From Boswellia sacra (Eukaryota; Streptophyta; Magnoliopsida; Sapindales; Burseraceae), in the NCBI GenBank assembly GCA_013180625.2, contig SNVD02009613.1, forward strand, positions 330,638 to 394,637: DNA of 64,000 nt. Direction: 5' to 3'. Positions 33,721 through 55,640 of the stretch are shown here, piece by piece (the first letter of the stretch is position 1; every line of letters begins with the position of its first letter). The translations under genes and the position numbers were made by a program. The notes under the pieces are model-generated. The model was given only the letters and a program-made list of their open reading frames with translations. It was not told the origin of the DNA and searched no databases.

Positions 33721-35560
33721 ATTATTGGTCAAAGATTGTACTCTAGAGTATGTAAACAAATTATAAGAAGAGTATAATTCAATTAATTTTATTTAGCAAA
33801 GTTAAAAACCATATCATTCTAGAAACTTATAAATACCCCTCTAATATCATAATTAAAATATGTGTATAATTACTGTCATACCCTTTTAATTACATCAATC
33901 TTGCATAAGTTATTAAATTCTTTAATGGTTATTTTATATGTGTCTTTACTTGTAAATTAATTTACAAATAAATTTTAATTCTTAATAAACTCTTTATAAA
34001 AAATACTTAGACCTAAGATTTTAACCAAGCACCAAAATCAACTCTAGGGGATATCATCCTCTCTAATATAATTCATAGATTTCATATTTTGAATTATGTT
34101 CCAATGAATCATAATCTTATATTTTTAAACTATAGATGTTTTGAATCAAAATAAAATATCACCCTGTGGTAGTTAAAAAAGTAGAAGATAAGAATATCAT
34201 TAATGCCTATGAGATTTACTTATATGACAGTTATTACATCTTAATTAAATCTCATGGAGGTCATGTTTAATACAAATTGATTGCACTAGTATTCATATTT
34301 AAAGTCTTCACTTCAATAATTATGATATATTATCATCTTTATGAAATAGGAAAATCTTAATATTTCAAAGTAAAGTTTCCAGTGTTAATTATTGATTGTG
34401 AACAAACTTTATAACTATAAACAAATTGTGAATTATGTCTTACATATATGATTGAATAAAGCATTTGAATAATTCACACACAATATAGTAATAAGACATT
34501 AAAAATGTAATCGTTTCAAATAATTAAAAAATTAATGTATGAAATTACTTTTTAGAAAAATTGATTACAAATATTTACTTTATTAAGGGCATATCTTACG
34601 GGTTTTAATGTACTAATACAACATGACCCATGTCTTACACAAAAAATTAGAAGAGGTTTTTCAAAAATAACACATTTTCAAAAGATTTAAATGCTATGAT
34701 CACACAACGGTATATAAGCAACAAATTTTGGTTTTCAACCTTTCATACTTTGACAACTCAACAACTATTTTTGGGTTCTTGCGCTATTCATTTTTAACAT
34801 TCAATATTAAAAAAAAAATACCTATCAATTTGTGTTTATGCTATTTAAAATTTTTAAAAACAAGGTTATTTCTCAAATTAGTCACTAAGATTTGGTCGAT
34901 TTTCAGAATCTCACTAAGTTTTGGGTTTTGAAGGAAAAATAACCAAGTTGATGATTTTTTTAAGATTTAATATAATTTTTCTTTTTAATATTAATACAAA
35001 GGCTAGACAATATTACACTAAATAAGTGTCTTTACTTTATTTTCCATTGTCTAATTAAATAAGTAATTTTTGTCTCTTTAAATTTAACTCGATTAAGTTA
35101 TAAAAGAGATTAAAATTTCTTAAAACTAAAAAGAGAAACCTCTCAATTTTGTAACCATGAGTTGCTATCAACCTTCAAATAACTTATTAAATTATTAATG
35201 TTACTTAATTTTATTAAGTGTTCTCATGTTTGTTAATATTAAGCAAAAAAATAATTTTAAAAAATCAATTTCCTCCCTAAATTATTAAAAGAGCATAAAA
35301 AATACATCTATTGGAGGAGGGAGATACAAAACTAATAATTTGAGAACCTTCCTAAGAGATTTCGTTTAGCCTCCTACTCACTCCATTAGCAAAATTACTA
35401 AAGTGCATGTGACGAATATTCTAGCAGCTACTCAAGGCTTGTCCCTTGAGGGGAGATTTATTTATAAATAAAAACCATTAGAGTGTGAGTGTATTTTTCC
35501 TAAAATTCAGAGGGGGTAATAAAAATAATCTTAAGTAAAAGGAGAAAATAATAAATACAG
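33721..35560. other. AT-rich intergenic DNA
   Basis: No gene or recognisable element. It begins after the right copy of ATCTTTCC and runs to the RECQ4A promoter. Confidence 0.5.
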
Positions 35561-35599
35561 ACAAAATTGACTTTGGACAGTACAGTTCAGGCACAGCAC

Positions 35600-36448
35600 C
35601 ACAAGCAAACAAGCGAATTGTCCCGCCACTAAGAGGCCGCGCTATATTTTGAAAACCTCTCTTTCCCTCTTTTAAATCTTCCTCTCTCTCTCTCTCCCCC
35701 CACCGCCGGCCACCCCAACGTTACACCGCCAGAGAGAGCATCCTCCTCCTCCGCCTCCACCACATTCCACCGAATTCAAGGTCAGAACAGTTCGATTCTG
35801 GGTCATTTTCATCACTTTCTCATCAACTATATCTAGGGTTTATTTCACTTATCCACACCCAATCAGTGGGTCCCGCTGCAGTGGGAGACCACCTGTACTG
35901 ATGCTCTCTGTGTGTTTGTGTGACTGGTACGGCATTTCGTGCGATGTTTGGAGATTCGTCTTATCAGTATTATTGGGATGTTTATAGAAAAATCTGCTGT
36001 GTGATTTCTATGGATTTTTATGCATTTTTTTAAAATTTTATTTATTGAAAAGCTTGACTCTGAAAAACGCATGTTAATTGCAATACATTTATTCGATTTC
36101 GGTTGTTGATTTTCATTTTTTTTTTGTGCTTATTGATGGGTTCTCGTTGATTGCCCCAAATTTTTTACAATAATGAGTGCCCATCTCTTTGAATAGCATG
36201 CTGTTTGTGTCTTTTTAATTTTCAGGCTTCTGAATGGGTATCTTGGATAATTTATTTATTTATTATTACCTTTGTTTTACATGCTCCGAAGTTTGAATTT
36301 TCACTTCATTCTACTTTTTCTCAAAATTATTTTTTTTAAAAAAATATTATTCAGGGTTCTGAGGTGATTTCTTGTCGCAGGTTATTGTACTCTGAAATGG
36401 CTTTGGAGTGGGGGGCTATTTGTGAGAAGTAGCAGAATTTGTTAACCC
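35600..36448 (+). promoter_or_regulatory. RECQ4A promoter and 5' UTR with probable leader intron
   Basis: CTATATTTT near 35643 is followed by a pyrimidine-rich tract (CTCTCTCTCTCTCTCCCCCC, 35685-35702), common at plant transcription starts. CACCGAATTCAAGGTCAG at 35766 looks like a leader donor. Acceptors at TTATTCAG (36357) or TTGTCGCAG (36380) would end a leader intron before the ATG at 36449. Confidence 0.45.
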
Positions 36449-46473
<10,025 letters not shown>

Positions 46474-48968
46474 ACGCCTATGTCATGATAGCTTCAAGGA
46501 TTCGCCTTGGTAGGTAAGTTGCAGCTTTGTTTCTACCCTACACAGTTTTTGTTTGTACCATCTTTTTGCTTAGTTTTCAAATTTAAAAAAAGATTGCTTG
46601 TAAGCATCATGCTTCCTGAGCCATTGGAATCAAGAACATAACAGAAGATGTCCCATTTTGTTTATATTATTATGTTGTTAATCTCTAGTGAACGGTTTCT
46701 TTTGTTCGGTCATTTGTCTTCAGGCTAACGGTCGTAAGACGAGTTAAATAATTGTTATTATTTTTAAGTTGAATTAGGATCTTTCTTGATATGAACTCTT
46801 TTAACCTTTGCAGGATCTTATAACACGAGGCAAATATTATATTCAATGGTTATGATTTTGTTTTTGTAATCAAACATTATAGTTTCATTAAAGTCAAATA
46901 CTTAAAAAACACAGTAAGTAAAAAACGTTTCCACTTTCTAACGCTTCTATTTTCTCATGCTTCTTCGGCATTTCATATGATAAAGAGCACATCTAACCAC
47001 CTGTTGTTCTCTATCTCAAAAGCAAAACAAGACAGTAGAAGAAATTCAGAACTTGTGCATAAAAAGATTGGTATAATCAAAATTTTACGAAGATTATTCA
47101 ACTTCTTTTTTAATAACTTCTCATAATTCTTTTGAATTAGATACATCTCTCCAAAAGTTAGAAAAATCTCTATTTTGAATTAAAATATGTTTTTTTTTTA
47201 AAGTGCATCAATTTTGTTACCGCAGTCAACATAAACGGGAATTAGTAAGGAGAGAAAAAAATCGTAAAAAAAAAAAAAAACTAGGAATAAAAAATCGGCT
47301 CCAGAAGAGATGTACAAAGATGAAAGAGACAAGTAAAACAATGAAAGAGTTGGATTAGTAAAACTTTGTTGTCTGGTCAAAAATAAAAAAATAAATCTTA
47401 ACCGTTAAATCTAGTAGGTGTCATATGTCATACGAAGCATGAAATAGAAATCCTTTCTCAAGATGCAAAAAATGACACAAATATTGGATTAAAGTCAAAT
47501 TCATGCACTCATATACACGGACTTTTTTAGATCAAGAGATAAACAACAAAAAAAATAAAAAAACTTTAACTTAGCAAACTTAACCATTTTTATAAGAAAA
47601 GTTTTCAAAATGGTTAATTACAATTTGCCCTTAGAGGTTTAGGAAACTATGTTGCACCTTTTGTTTTCGGAAATATCTAAAATGGCCCCAAACGTCGGGC
47701 CGTGACCATTATATTTAGTGTAAATATGAACTCTATGATTGTAATTATTAGAATTTTACTTACGGTTCAAACACTTGATGATGATAATTAGAGACATCGA
47801 TCAGGGGTAGGTCTTAACCGGAAGGGATGTTAGAACACCAAAAAAACACTATAAAGGGGAAAGAAGGAGAGAAAAACAATTAGGAAGCCTAATAGGGATG
47901 AGTCCTTTAAGAGTTGTGTCATTGCCTTTCGTTCTAATGCCTTATGCATACGCGGATAGACCTTTGCAGTAAGGTTGTTATGGGGGTTGGAACGGGGTTG
48001 AAATGTAAAACTTTAAAGATTTCTAAAAAAAAAAGGTCAATGAGGCGTAAATGCCAGTACGCGTGGCGCTTGTAGGGAACAACTGCACCTTGGAAAGCTC
48101 AAGTATACAATCACATTTTAGGGTTCACGGCGGTATGATTGGTATGTGCTTCTGTGGACAAGTGCTACACCAATGCACGCTTGTACGTACATGCGCATGC
48201 CTGAGAACAGCTTAGAACCTAGAGTTCACGCCTGAGAATATCATTGAAGACCTAAGAAGGATTGTGACTGCCTTGCGCCAACGCTTGTAACAACAGTTCC
48301 ACATTCCTTGTGAATCACATTTCAGGCCATCCAAGTGCCTTATATAAAGAAAACAAACTATTCCCCAAGATAACGATTTTTAGGTAGAAAATACCCCAAA
48401 ATAGTGAGAGAAGGAGATTTTGAATATTCTTCAAGAACCTTACTTTTGGAGTTTTGGGAAGGCTATTTTTGTAGTCCTAAGATTCATTTGCACCCTTTTT
48501 TTAGAGAGTGTTTTGCAAGCTTTTGTGTGTCTTTGAAGTTGATAATTCTACTTCCGATCCATTGAGAAGTTGGTAAGTTTCCCAAAGGCTATAATTTACA
48601 TTTCTTCTTCTACTAATCTTTAGTTAACAGTTAATTAATTAATTTAGTTATTTAATTATTCTCTTAGTTAATTAGTTGCTAGTTGATTAGTTTAACTTGT
48701 GAGAAGGGATGTCTATCTAATTATATCCCGATAAAGGGTCGGTTGCATGATTAATAGGCATATCGACCCTTGACAAGGAGGGTAATGTTTGGGTATACAC
48801 CCTTTCCCATGGGTGTTATACCCAAACCTTTATTAATGCTTTAATTATGCCTTTTTTAATTAATTATGTTTAATTTAGTTTTAATAGTATTATACCATGC
48901 TTAATTGATGTTCAGCTATTTAAGCCTTTCCTTGTTCTTCTCCTCTTTCATTCTTCTTATTAGCTTAA
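46474..48968. other. RECQ4A 3' flank and intergenic DNA
   Basis: The first few hundred bases are the likely RECQ4A 3' UTR. No gene follows. Near 48342 CCTTATATAAAG is followed by a leader-like stretch (48360-48600), suggesting an old LTR, but no partner or ends were found. 48787-48827 is a strong inverted repeat (listed separately). Confidence 0.4.
48787..48827. repeat. Short perfect-looking hairpin
   Basis: GTTTGGGTATACACCC and GGGTGTTATACCCAAAC pair over 16-17 bp with one bulge around an 8-base loop. A second, weaker pair (AAGGGTCGG near 48735 with TCGACCCTT near 48764) lies just upstream. Confidence 0.75.
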
Positions 48969-49270
48969 CACTACAAGAAATTGGGCTTTTTACCGCGGGC
49001 CGAAACCGCGGTAAAAAGCGTTATACGGCGGGCCTACGGCGGTTTAAGCTCGCCGTATAAAATGGCGCCGTAAAAAATAATTTTACTTTTTACCGCGGTA
49101 AAACCAGTTTTACTGCGGGCTCTAGGCCCGCCGTAAAAAATGTGTAGTGGAAATTTTTTTACGGCGGGCCCATAGCCCGCGGTAAAACCTTTTTACTGCG
49201 AGCTCCTAACCTGCCATAAAAATTGGTTGAATTTTTTACCGCGGGCTTATGGCCCGCAGTTAAAAGTGCC
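48969..49270. repeat. CACTA subterminal palindromic repeats (ACCGCGGGC type)
   Basis: Eight or so copies of TTTACCGCGG, ACGGCGGGC and complements in alternating orientation. Very high in GC against AT-rich flanks. Confidence 0.75.
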
Positions 49271-49564
49271 AAAATAATTCGTAATTTACCCCCAGGAACC
49301 ATTTGTAATTTTTATGAAATTCGGGCCTATAACCATATTTTCACCTGTAACCATATTTTCAATCTATTTTTTTCTAATTAATTTAAAAAATTCATCATAT
49401 GAAAACATGAACCAATAAAATGATATTCCAATAAAAAATAAGAGTACAACATAAAGTATATTCACGTACACATAAATTAATAAGTTATACATTCACATAC
49501 AACATAAGAATACCAAGTTCATTTGTAATCTCAACAATAATTGAAGTTTATTTCCAAATTAATA

Positions 49565-50995
49565 AGCATTTGAGATTGCCCATGCAGCTTCTTTCTTAAT
49601 CTCAAACTCAGCATTTTGAAGAAGATGAACAAGAGGTCCAATTATGTTAGCCTCGATCACAGCCTGCAATAAACAATTCATTTATAACACGTGACAATAC
49701 GTAATTGTATTAAACTTTTGCAAAACATAAACAAAATTTTGAAGATCCAACCTAAATTCCAAAGGCACAAAGCTGTAAGTTACCTGAATTTGCTCCTTGT
49801 TACCAATAGTGATATTAGAGATAGTCCAACAAGCTTCCTTCTTAATACTCTTTTTGTAATTATTATTTAATAGATTCAGAAGGCAAGGCAATGCTTGATG
49901 GTTGATGACGCACTGAGTAGGGAGAAAAAAAAAATTATCAGCTTAAAAGAGACTAAAATGTTCGAACTTCAAGAACGAGTTTCAAAATCAACCCTTACTA
50001 TTCTTCCTTTTTTATTGTTTGAACACAAGTGGAATTTTTAGCAACACCTTAACCAGTTTTCTTCATAAACAAAATAGATAAATGAATATTTTGGTTATAA
50101 AACAGATAATATTAGTAGAACAAAGGGTGAACTCATACAGACAGACGACACTGCAATGCATCTAAAGCCATTAGAGGATCCACTTTAGTAGAAATACGAA
50201 ACAAAAAAGTAAGAAAAACATTTATTGTGGAAAATCTTACAAATGCATTCAAGCAGCTGGTTCAAGTATCAAAGAGTCCAACATGTATACTTAAAATAAC
50301 AGAGAAATGAAAATCTACTAGCAGCTTGACATAAAATTCATGAGATCTTTTATATTTCCATGTACAGGAATACTGAGCATCAAATTGATATCACTTATTA
50401 GTACCTGAGTCTGCATATCGTCTCCAGTGACTATATTTCCAACTGTTCGAAGTGCAGGTATGATCACAGAAGGTGAAGGGTGCCTGAAAAAAGATACACG
50501 AGCTCAAGTTCACAACAAAAAGAATAAAACTGTACATTGAACAACCATAAAATGCCATATAATAGATGAGAACTCACATTAGGAACTCGACTAGACGAGG
50601 ACATACACCCGCTTCAATAACAGCTTGGATTTTGTCATTGGTGCCATCAGAAAGATATGAAAGCACCCAACATGCATCAGTCAAGACTTCTTCATCATTC
50701 GAATGAATAAGACGTGCAAGAGTTGGAAGTGCAGGTTTAACTTGTTTAAGACAAATGAAATGAATACCGATCCAACTACAGGAAAATTCATCTATGCCTA
50801 GTGATTTTATGTAATAGGATTGATATGCCAAATCAAACCTGATCAAAAGGTGGCTGTGGCTTGCCCCTGCAAAAATTTGAAAGTGTCCAGGTGGCATTTC
50901 TCAGCATGGAAAGCTTGGCATGTTCATTCAATTGCGCCATCAAAGGTAGTAAAGCTCCATTGCCAAGAACAAGATCATGGCATTCAATTGCATGT
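49565..50995 (-). pseudogene. Partial importin-alpha gene (armadillo-repeat nuclear import receptor)
   Basis: Importin alpha binds nuclear localisation signals with its ARM repeats. Five consecutive exons on minus: about 50993-50839 ([20 protein letters not shown], then [20 protein letters not shown]), about 50743-50580 ([20 protein letters not shown]), 50484-50405 (VIIPALRTVGNIVTGDDMQT), about 49907-49785 ([20 protein letters not shown]) and about 49663-49565 ([16 protein letters not shown]). These are ARM repeats from the middle of the protein, with good donors. The N-terminal importin-beta-binding domain and the C-terminus are missing, the acceptor of the second exon reads AACAAG where CAG is expected, and the last exon runs into a stop just after AISNAY. 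The exons are otherwise little damaged, so capture looks recent. Confidence 0.88.
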
Positions 50996-52299
50996 TACAA
51001 GTAACTTACTTTTTACATCCATTGACAAGGACAACCTATCATCTATATCTACAGACTCAGACCTTTCCAGCTCCGCAACTGGTGTAGCTTGGTCTAGAAG
51101 AGGTTAAGAACTATAAAAATGTCAATCAACAATCAGACAAAAATAAAATTGCACATGAACCAAAATACAAGGAACCTCCTTCAAATTAAATAAAAAACTC
51201 GAAGCATTTGACCTTAGCAAAGGAAATTTTTCTGAAAGAAAGAACTTAGCATTTAAACTAGTTTATAATTCTTACATTAGATTTTTATAGAGCAAAAAAA
51301 GAGAAAAGGATACTAGCATAAGAAGTTAGCAACTTTTTCCTCTCCTTCCTTGGAGGTTTCCTATGCCCTGTACCACCATGCACATCCAAAATAAATTCTC
51401 CTGTAGCATTTAATGACCTACAAAGTTCTGAAAAAATAAGGAAAATGAGAAAAGAAAAACATTTCAGTGAAGCAACAGCACCATTCCATTGGAAGAGTTA
51501 AAGCTGGGAGCACAAATTGCAGGTTTTGCCCATGAATGGACCAATACCACAAAAGCTAATTCAATAAATCATTCAGTAGCATTAAGGCGATCAGATTTTC
51601 AGAAAATAGACAAGTTTCCAGTCAATAACCATAAATTAGATGTTAAAATCACCATCAAGCTCTTATAGTTGTGCATTAATTATGGATCAATAAACTACAG
51701 AATTTCATCTCCTCAGGCAACCTATCAGCTCCTATTGTATTTCCAGTGGGCTCCCTTAATCCAGAAGTAGGGACTACACTTACAGAAGCCATCAGCTATA
51801 ATCGAACGCTTACAGATTAAATCATACAAAAAATTCTCCAAGTCTATGAACTTACCGTACGTACCAGAGCAGCGCATGCAAAGAAACTATTAAAACTATT
51901 ATCTTCTTTAACTATGCAGCCATTAATGAACTTCAGAAAGCAATTAACGACAAAAAGAAAAGAGGAAAAAATTCAAAAACAAACTCGTTCAAACCGAGAA
52001 AATATTTCATTTTTATTTCCCAAGAGAGCCATTACTAACCAATTTCTTAGCGACCCACTTACACTCACTAATGCGAAAGCTAACACTTTAATGTATCACT
52101 CTAGCATTGAAAAAAAAAATTCCATTTGAAAGGAGCTGAACATAACTAATTGTTGACTTGCTTTGTTGTTACATTTGTCCTTCTTAGTTGGCTTAAACTA
52201 AAGCAACACAAAACATACAGGATCACTAACTTAAAATTACATTATACAAACAGGCAATATTTGATAAAGATTTCAGGAAATTACTTGTCCTGGTTATGA
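50996..52299. other. Interior of the captured block, coding-like scraps
   Basis: On minus, about 51440-51320 reads LCRSLNATGEFILDVHGGTG then HRKPPRKERKK, which looks like a real exon. About 51105-51025 reads ATPVAELERSESVDIDDRLS. I recognise neither. The rest is AT-rich, intron-like. Confidence 0.35.
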
Positions 52300-52965
52300 C
52301 ATTCGGCATCTAAGAATAGAACTCTGTATCATGTCCACATTAATGGTTTGGTCCCCTACATTGTATGCAGCCTGAATCAGCCATAGATTTATGAATATAA
52401 AATCACTAGCCAGCTCATTTTCTGAAGCAAATTAACCAGAGAACTTACCTTCAGTAGTAAAGATATTCTTTTCAGATTATTTTTTGGAATCCCAAAAACC
52501 AAAATTGCCTGCAAAACAAGAAATAACAATTGAGTTGCGGTGGTTAATAATCCCACAAGGAAACACACATTTGAGAAAGAGAAATATATGATAGCTTTAG
52601 AGACATTACATGCATCACCAGAGCATTGTGCACATTAATCCAGAAAGCGAGCTTCTCTTCATGTTTCATCCTTCTAGGGTCCACTTCTTCTAACCGGTAA
52701 ACAAGTGATCTGCAATTGGGTAGTTCTTACATTAAATTACTTTTGCGCTAAGAGAATTGCAAATTTGCAATGTCCAAAAGCTATGTTCATAACAATAAGG
52801 TTAAGCATTTGAAATAACGAGAAGGCTCACCTGTAAACCTGTAGCTTATGTTGAATGTCTTTCAACTTCTCATCATCTCGACAAATCTTTTCCACCTTTG
52901 CCATTGTGGAGTAAGGTCCACTAAATTCCTTGGACTTTCTAATACTGAAAGGATTATCATAGAGT
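52300..52965 (-). pseudogene. Captured exons of a DUF547 (MIP1-type) protein
   Basis: Four exons on minus. About 52965-52833: NPFSIRKSKEFSGPYSTMAK then VEKICRDDEKLKDIQHKLQ. About 52710-52610: SLVYRLEEVDPRRMKHEEKL then AFWINVHNALVMH. About 52510-52450: ILVFGIPKNNLKRISLLLK with a GTAAGT donor. About 52372-52300: AAYNVGDQTINVDMIQSSIL then RCRMS and a TAA. These match the DUF547 domain of plant ternary-complex-factor MIP1-like proteins in order. Related proteins continue RCRMSRPGQ, so TAA is a nonsense change. The leucine-zipper N-terminus and the C-terminus are absent. Confidence 0.85.
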
Positions 52966-53149
52966 GAATTGGTAATCCTTTTTCATTTTCGTCTTTCTTT
53001 CTCCCATACAAAATATATGAAAGAACAAGTACATCACCACCAAATAAAGTATGTGCAATAAATGCCTGTTTTCTCATCACGTAATGAACATATGCATTAC
53101 AAACCACAGTGATTAATCTTTTTATTTTATCCACCTTAGTTTCAGGATT

Positions 53150-53600
53150 CCTAACTTTACAAAATAAATTATCGTGTAACCTTTTTACCTTTTATATTAG
53201 GAACTTCTCCAAGTTCCCCAAACCCACAATTTCCACCACCATCCCATCATTGTTCACAATCTCCAAATTCTCCTCCAACGACTTCACCTTCGTCTTCGGC
53301 TTCCTCCCCCTCTTCCTCTTCCTCTTCCTCTTCCTCAACATCTGCTCGTGTTCGCTCTCCCCCGAATTCTTATTGAACAAAGACACCACGTCGTCGAACT
53401 GGGAGCTCTAGGAGAGGGATTGTCGGAGGAAGTTGAGGATGGAGCGATTCTCGAGGTTTTCAGGGTCGAGATGGGGCGGGAGGGAGGAAGAGTGGGGCTA
53501 CTTGGAGGAGGGGAGGAGGCCAGCAATGCGGTGGCAAAATGTGAGATTTGTCTTAAACACTTTCTAATTGTCTCAAAAGAAAAATCCACACCTCGTCTCG
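53150..53600 (-). pseudogene. Coding-like fragment of an unidentified gene
   Basis: On minus an open stretch reads SQFDDVVSLFNKNSGESEHE, then a very basic run (RKRKRKRKRGRKPKTKVK), then SLEENLEIVNNDGMVVEIVG. Upstream of it LENRSILNFLRQSLS ends in a stop codon that breaks the frame. The basic run could be a nuclear signal. I do not recognise the family. Its orientation agrees with the DUF547 and importin fragments. Confidence 0.4.
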
Positions 53601-54262
53601 CTTCATTGTTATTGTTTCTTTTATAAAGCTCACTGAACGATGCCTGCTGCGATTACGAAGCTGAAAGGTTTGGCTCAGTGGGGGGCGGGACGGCGGAGCG
53701 TTGCCAGAACTCCGCTAGATTCTTCTGAATCTGTTCAAGGGAAGATGCCTTCATCGGAGCTGCTCTTGAAAACCCTCTAAATGTCGGGCCTTGGTGGGGC
53801 GATTGTGGCTCCTTTTTGAGGCTCGCTTTGACATCGCTGAAATAAGAGTTGAGAGAAGATTGTGACGTGTTGCTGCAAAGACTACAAATATGCTTAAGTT
53901 GAGGAATTTAATTACACTATTAATGCAATATGATGAACTAAACTCTTATTAAACATACATATTTAAGTGTTCATCACACCCCCCAATCAGCTTATTGCTA
54001 GTCCCTAGCAATTAAGCGTTATTATTTAGAAGTGATTTATAGAATTTTACATCCAAGGTGGTCATTATTACACTCTCCTTGATTTTATCCAAATAAACAA
54101 ACTCTCAATCGATTTTTTTAATGACTCATGTACCCTTCAGTCAAGATATCAATAAACCTTCTTTTTGTGCTCAGTCAACACAGGACTATGGGGCTCATTA
54201 GAAAGAAGCCATATCGGTTCTAATATTTGTTAAGGCTAACAACCTTAGGTAGGGGGCATTCA

Positions 54263-54300
<38 letters not shown>

Positions 54301-55140
54301 CCTTTTTTTTTTGAGAGAATGCATCTTTAACCCATGTAGCGAGCCTTAGGCTAATGACTCCCAGACCAGTTGGCCTTAGGGCAGTAGGTGTCAAGACACC
54401 TTTAAGAGCTTAACGACTCGGGTTACCGATGCTTTATTTTTGCTTAAAAACTTGTGGATAGTGCAATGTTCAATCCCATTAAGCTTTCTCCTTAATCCAT
54501 GTAGCGAGCTTTGGGCCAATAGCTCCCAAACCAGTTGGTCTTAGGGTATTAGATGTTGACGCACTCCTCGGGCTTAATTGCTCGAATTAAAGAGGCTACG
54601 AGATCAAACTTATCCACAATTGCTTTCTCTCTCTTTTTTTTCTCCCTTTTTTTTGCTTTCACTTTTTTATTTTACTTTACTTTCCCCTTTCTTTTGTTGT
54701 TATCCTAAACAAAAAAAAAAAAAGAACTCAAATATTGCAACATTTTATTTTGCCACCCATAATCATGCATCAAGGTATGTGTGTGTGTGAAGAAAGGTTC
54801 ATGAATACTTGCTTAACGAGTACATAAGCACACAGTTTATTAGATGATAAGGCTGTGAGAGTTCATAGATTTGAATAATTCAAAGTGAAATGAATAAGAA
54901 CTCCTTGTTATAAAATTCAAAAATCAAAACTAAATAATATCAAGTTGGTTAAAATAAGTCTTCAAAAATGAAAAAATAAAATGAAAAATTGGTTAAAGCG
55001 TGTTTCAAGAGTTCAAATTAGCCCTCCCTACTCTGTCATTCCTGACCCAGAATGCGTCTCAAAAGGATTTGAACTCCTTACACCGCACTCTGAATCTAAT
55101 TACTAACTCGTTTTTTTTTGGCAAAAAAGAAAATTCAAGA
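53601..55140. other. Intergenic repeats and low-complexity DNA
   Basis: No gene. It contains a TA microsatellite (54268-54298) and an imperfect duplication (listed separately). CACCCCCCAATCAGCTTATT at 53974 and the text after it look like retrotransposon-derived DNA, but no ends were found. Confidence 0.4.
54331..54595. repeat. Imperfect tandem duplication, period about 167 bp
   Basis: CCATGTAGCGAGCCTTAGGC at 54332 recurs as CCATGTAGCGAGCTTTGGGC at 54498. Each copy continues with CCAGTTGGYCTTAGGG and a GCTTAACGACTCGGGTTA-like end. Confidence 0.7.
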
Positions 55141-55184
55141 CAGACTTATGCATTATAATTAGCTGCAAGTAAAGATTTTTCCAA

Positions 55185-55342
55185 CCTGAATGACCCGAGT
55201 AACCCGATCCGACCCGATGTACGGGTTGCACGTCGGGTTATGTACTTAAAAAACCCAATTGCGGGTTGAAAATCTCCAACCCGATGATGCATTGGGTTAA
55301 GTCGGATTAGGTTAAACCCGACCCGACCCGTATGCACCCCTA
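55185..55342. mobile_element. hAT-like terminal fragment
   Basis: Dense GACCCGA / CGGGTTG motifs end in GTATGCACCCCTA at 55342; read in reverse the terminus is TAGGGGTGCATACGGGTCGG, close to the ends of the hAT-like elements at 15793 and 29732. The other end was not found. Confidence 0.5.
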
Positions 55343-55418
55343 CTTGCGGGAGCATGAGGCATCAAATGAAAGCATCTATTCCAACTTTTAACATTAGAAG
55401 GGATAAACATCTTTAATC

Positions 55419-55640
55419 GGCTTGTAGCAATAGTCAATTCAGTCCTCAACCAGCCTGTAGCAATAGCTAGTGAAATCCTTGGTCGGCCTATAGCAATAGT
55501 CGATTGAGTCTTCAACCAACTTGTAGTAATAGCTAGTGAAATCCTTGATCGGCCTATAGCAATAGTTGGTTGAGTTCTCAACCAACTTGTAGCAATAGCT
55601 GGTAGAATCCTCAATCAGCTTGCAGTAATGGTCGACAGGA
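55419..55640. repeat. Minisatellite of 33-bp units in 66-bp pairs
   Basis: Alternating 33-bp half-units (GGCCTATAGCAATAGTCGAT onward, and AACTTGTAGTAATAGCTAGT onward) repeat about 6-7 times. Because 33 is a multiple of three, long open frames appear on minus by construction; I do not call a gene. Confidence 0.8.

Larger units (their letters stand above)
48969..53600. mobile_element. Second gene-carrying CACTA-like element, right end not found
   Basis: The left end is CACTACAAGAAATTGGGC followed to about 49270 by palindromic subterminal copies of TTTTTACCGCGGGC / GCCCGCGGTAAAA. To its right lie exons of importin alpha (49565-50995), scraps of unknown origin, and exons of a DUF547 protein (52300-52960), all on minus, as in the element at 16306. 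No TTCTTGTAGTG terminus was found up to 58 kb, so the right limit given is only where recognisable captured sequence ends. A GTGTAGTG at 49142-49149 could instead close a 180-bp CACTA-derived MITE, with the captured exons unrelated to it. Confidence 0.55.

Noticed and set aside
49142..49149. GTGTAGTG as the right end of the second CACTA element
   Set aside because: It would close only 180 bp, and its flanking triplet does not match the left; kept as an alternative in the element's entry.
53348..53626. Plus-strand 92-codon frame rich in Gly and Glu
   Set aside because: Antisense of the coding-like minus frame with the basic run; composition explains its openness.
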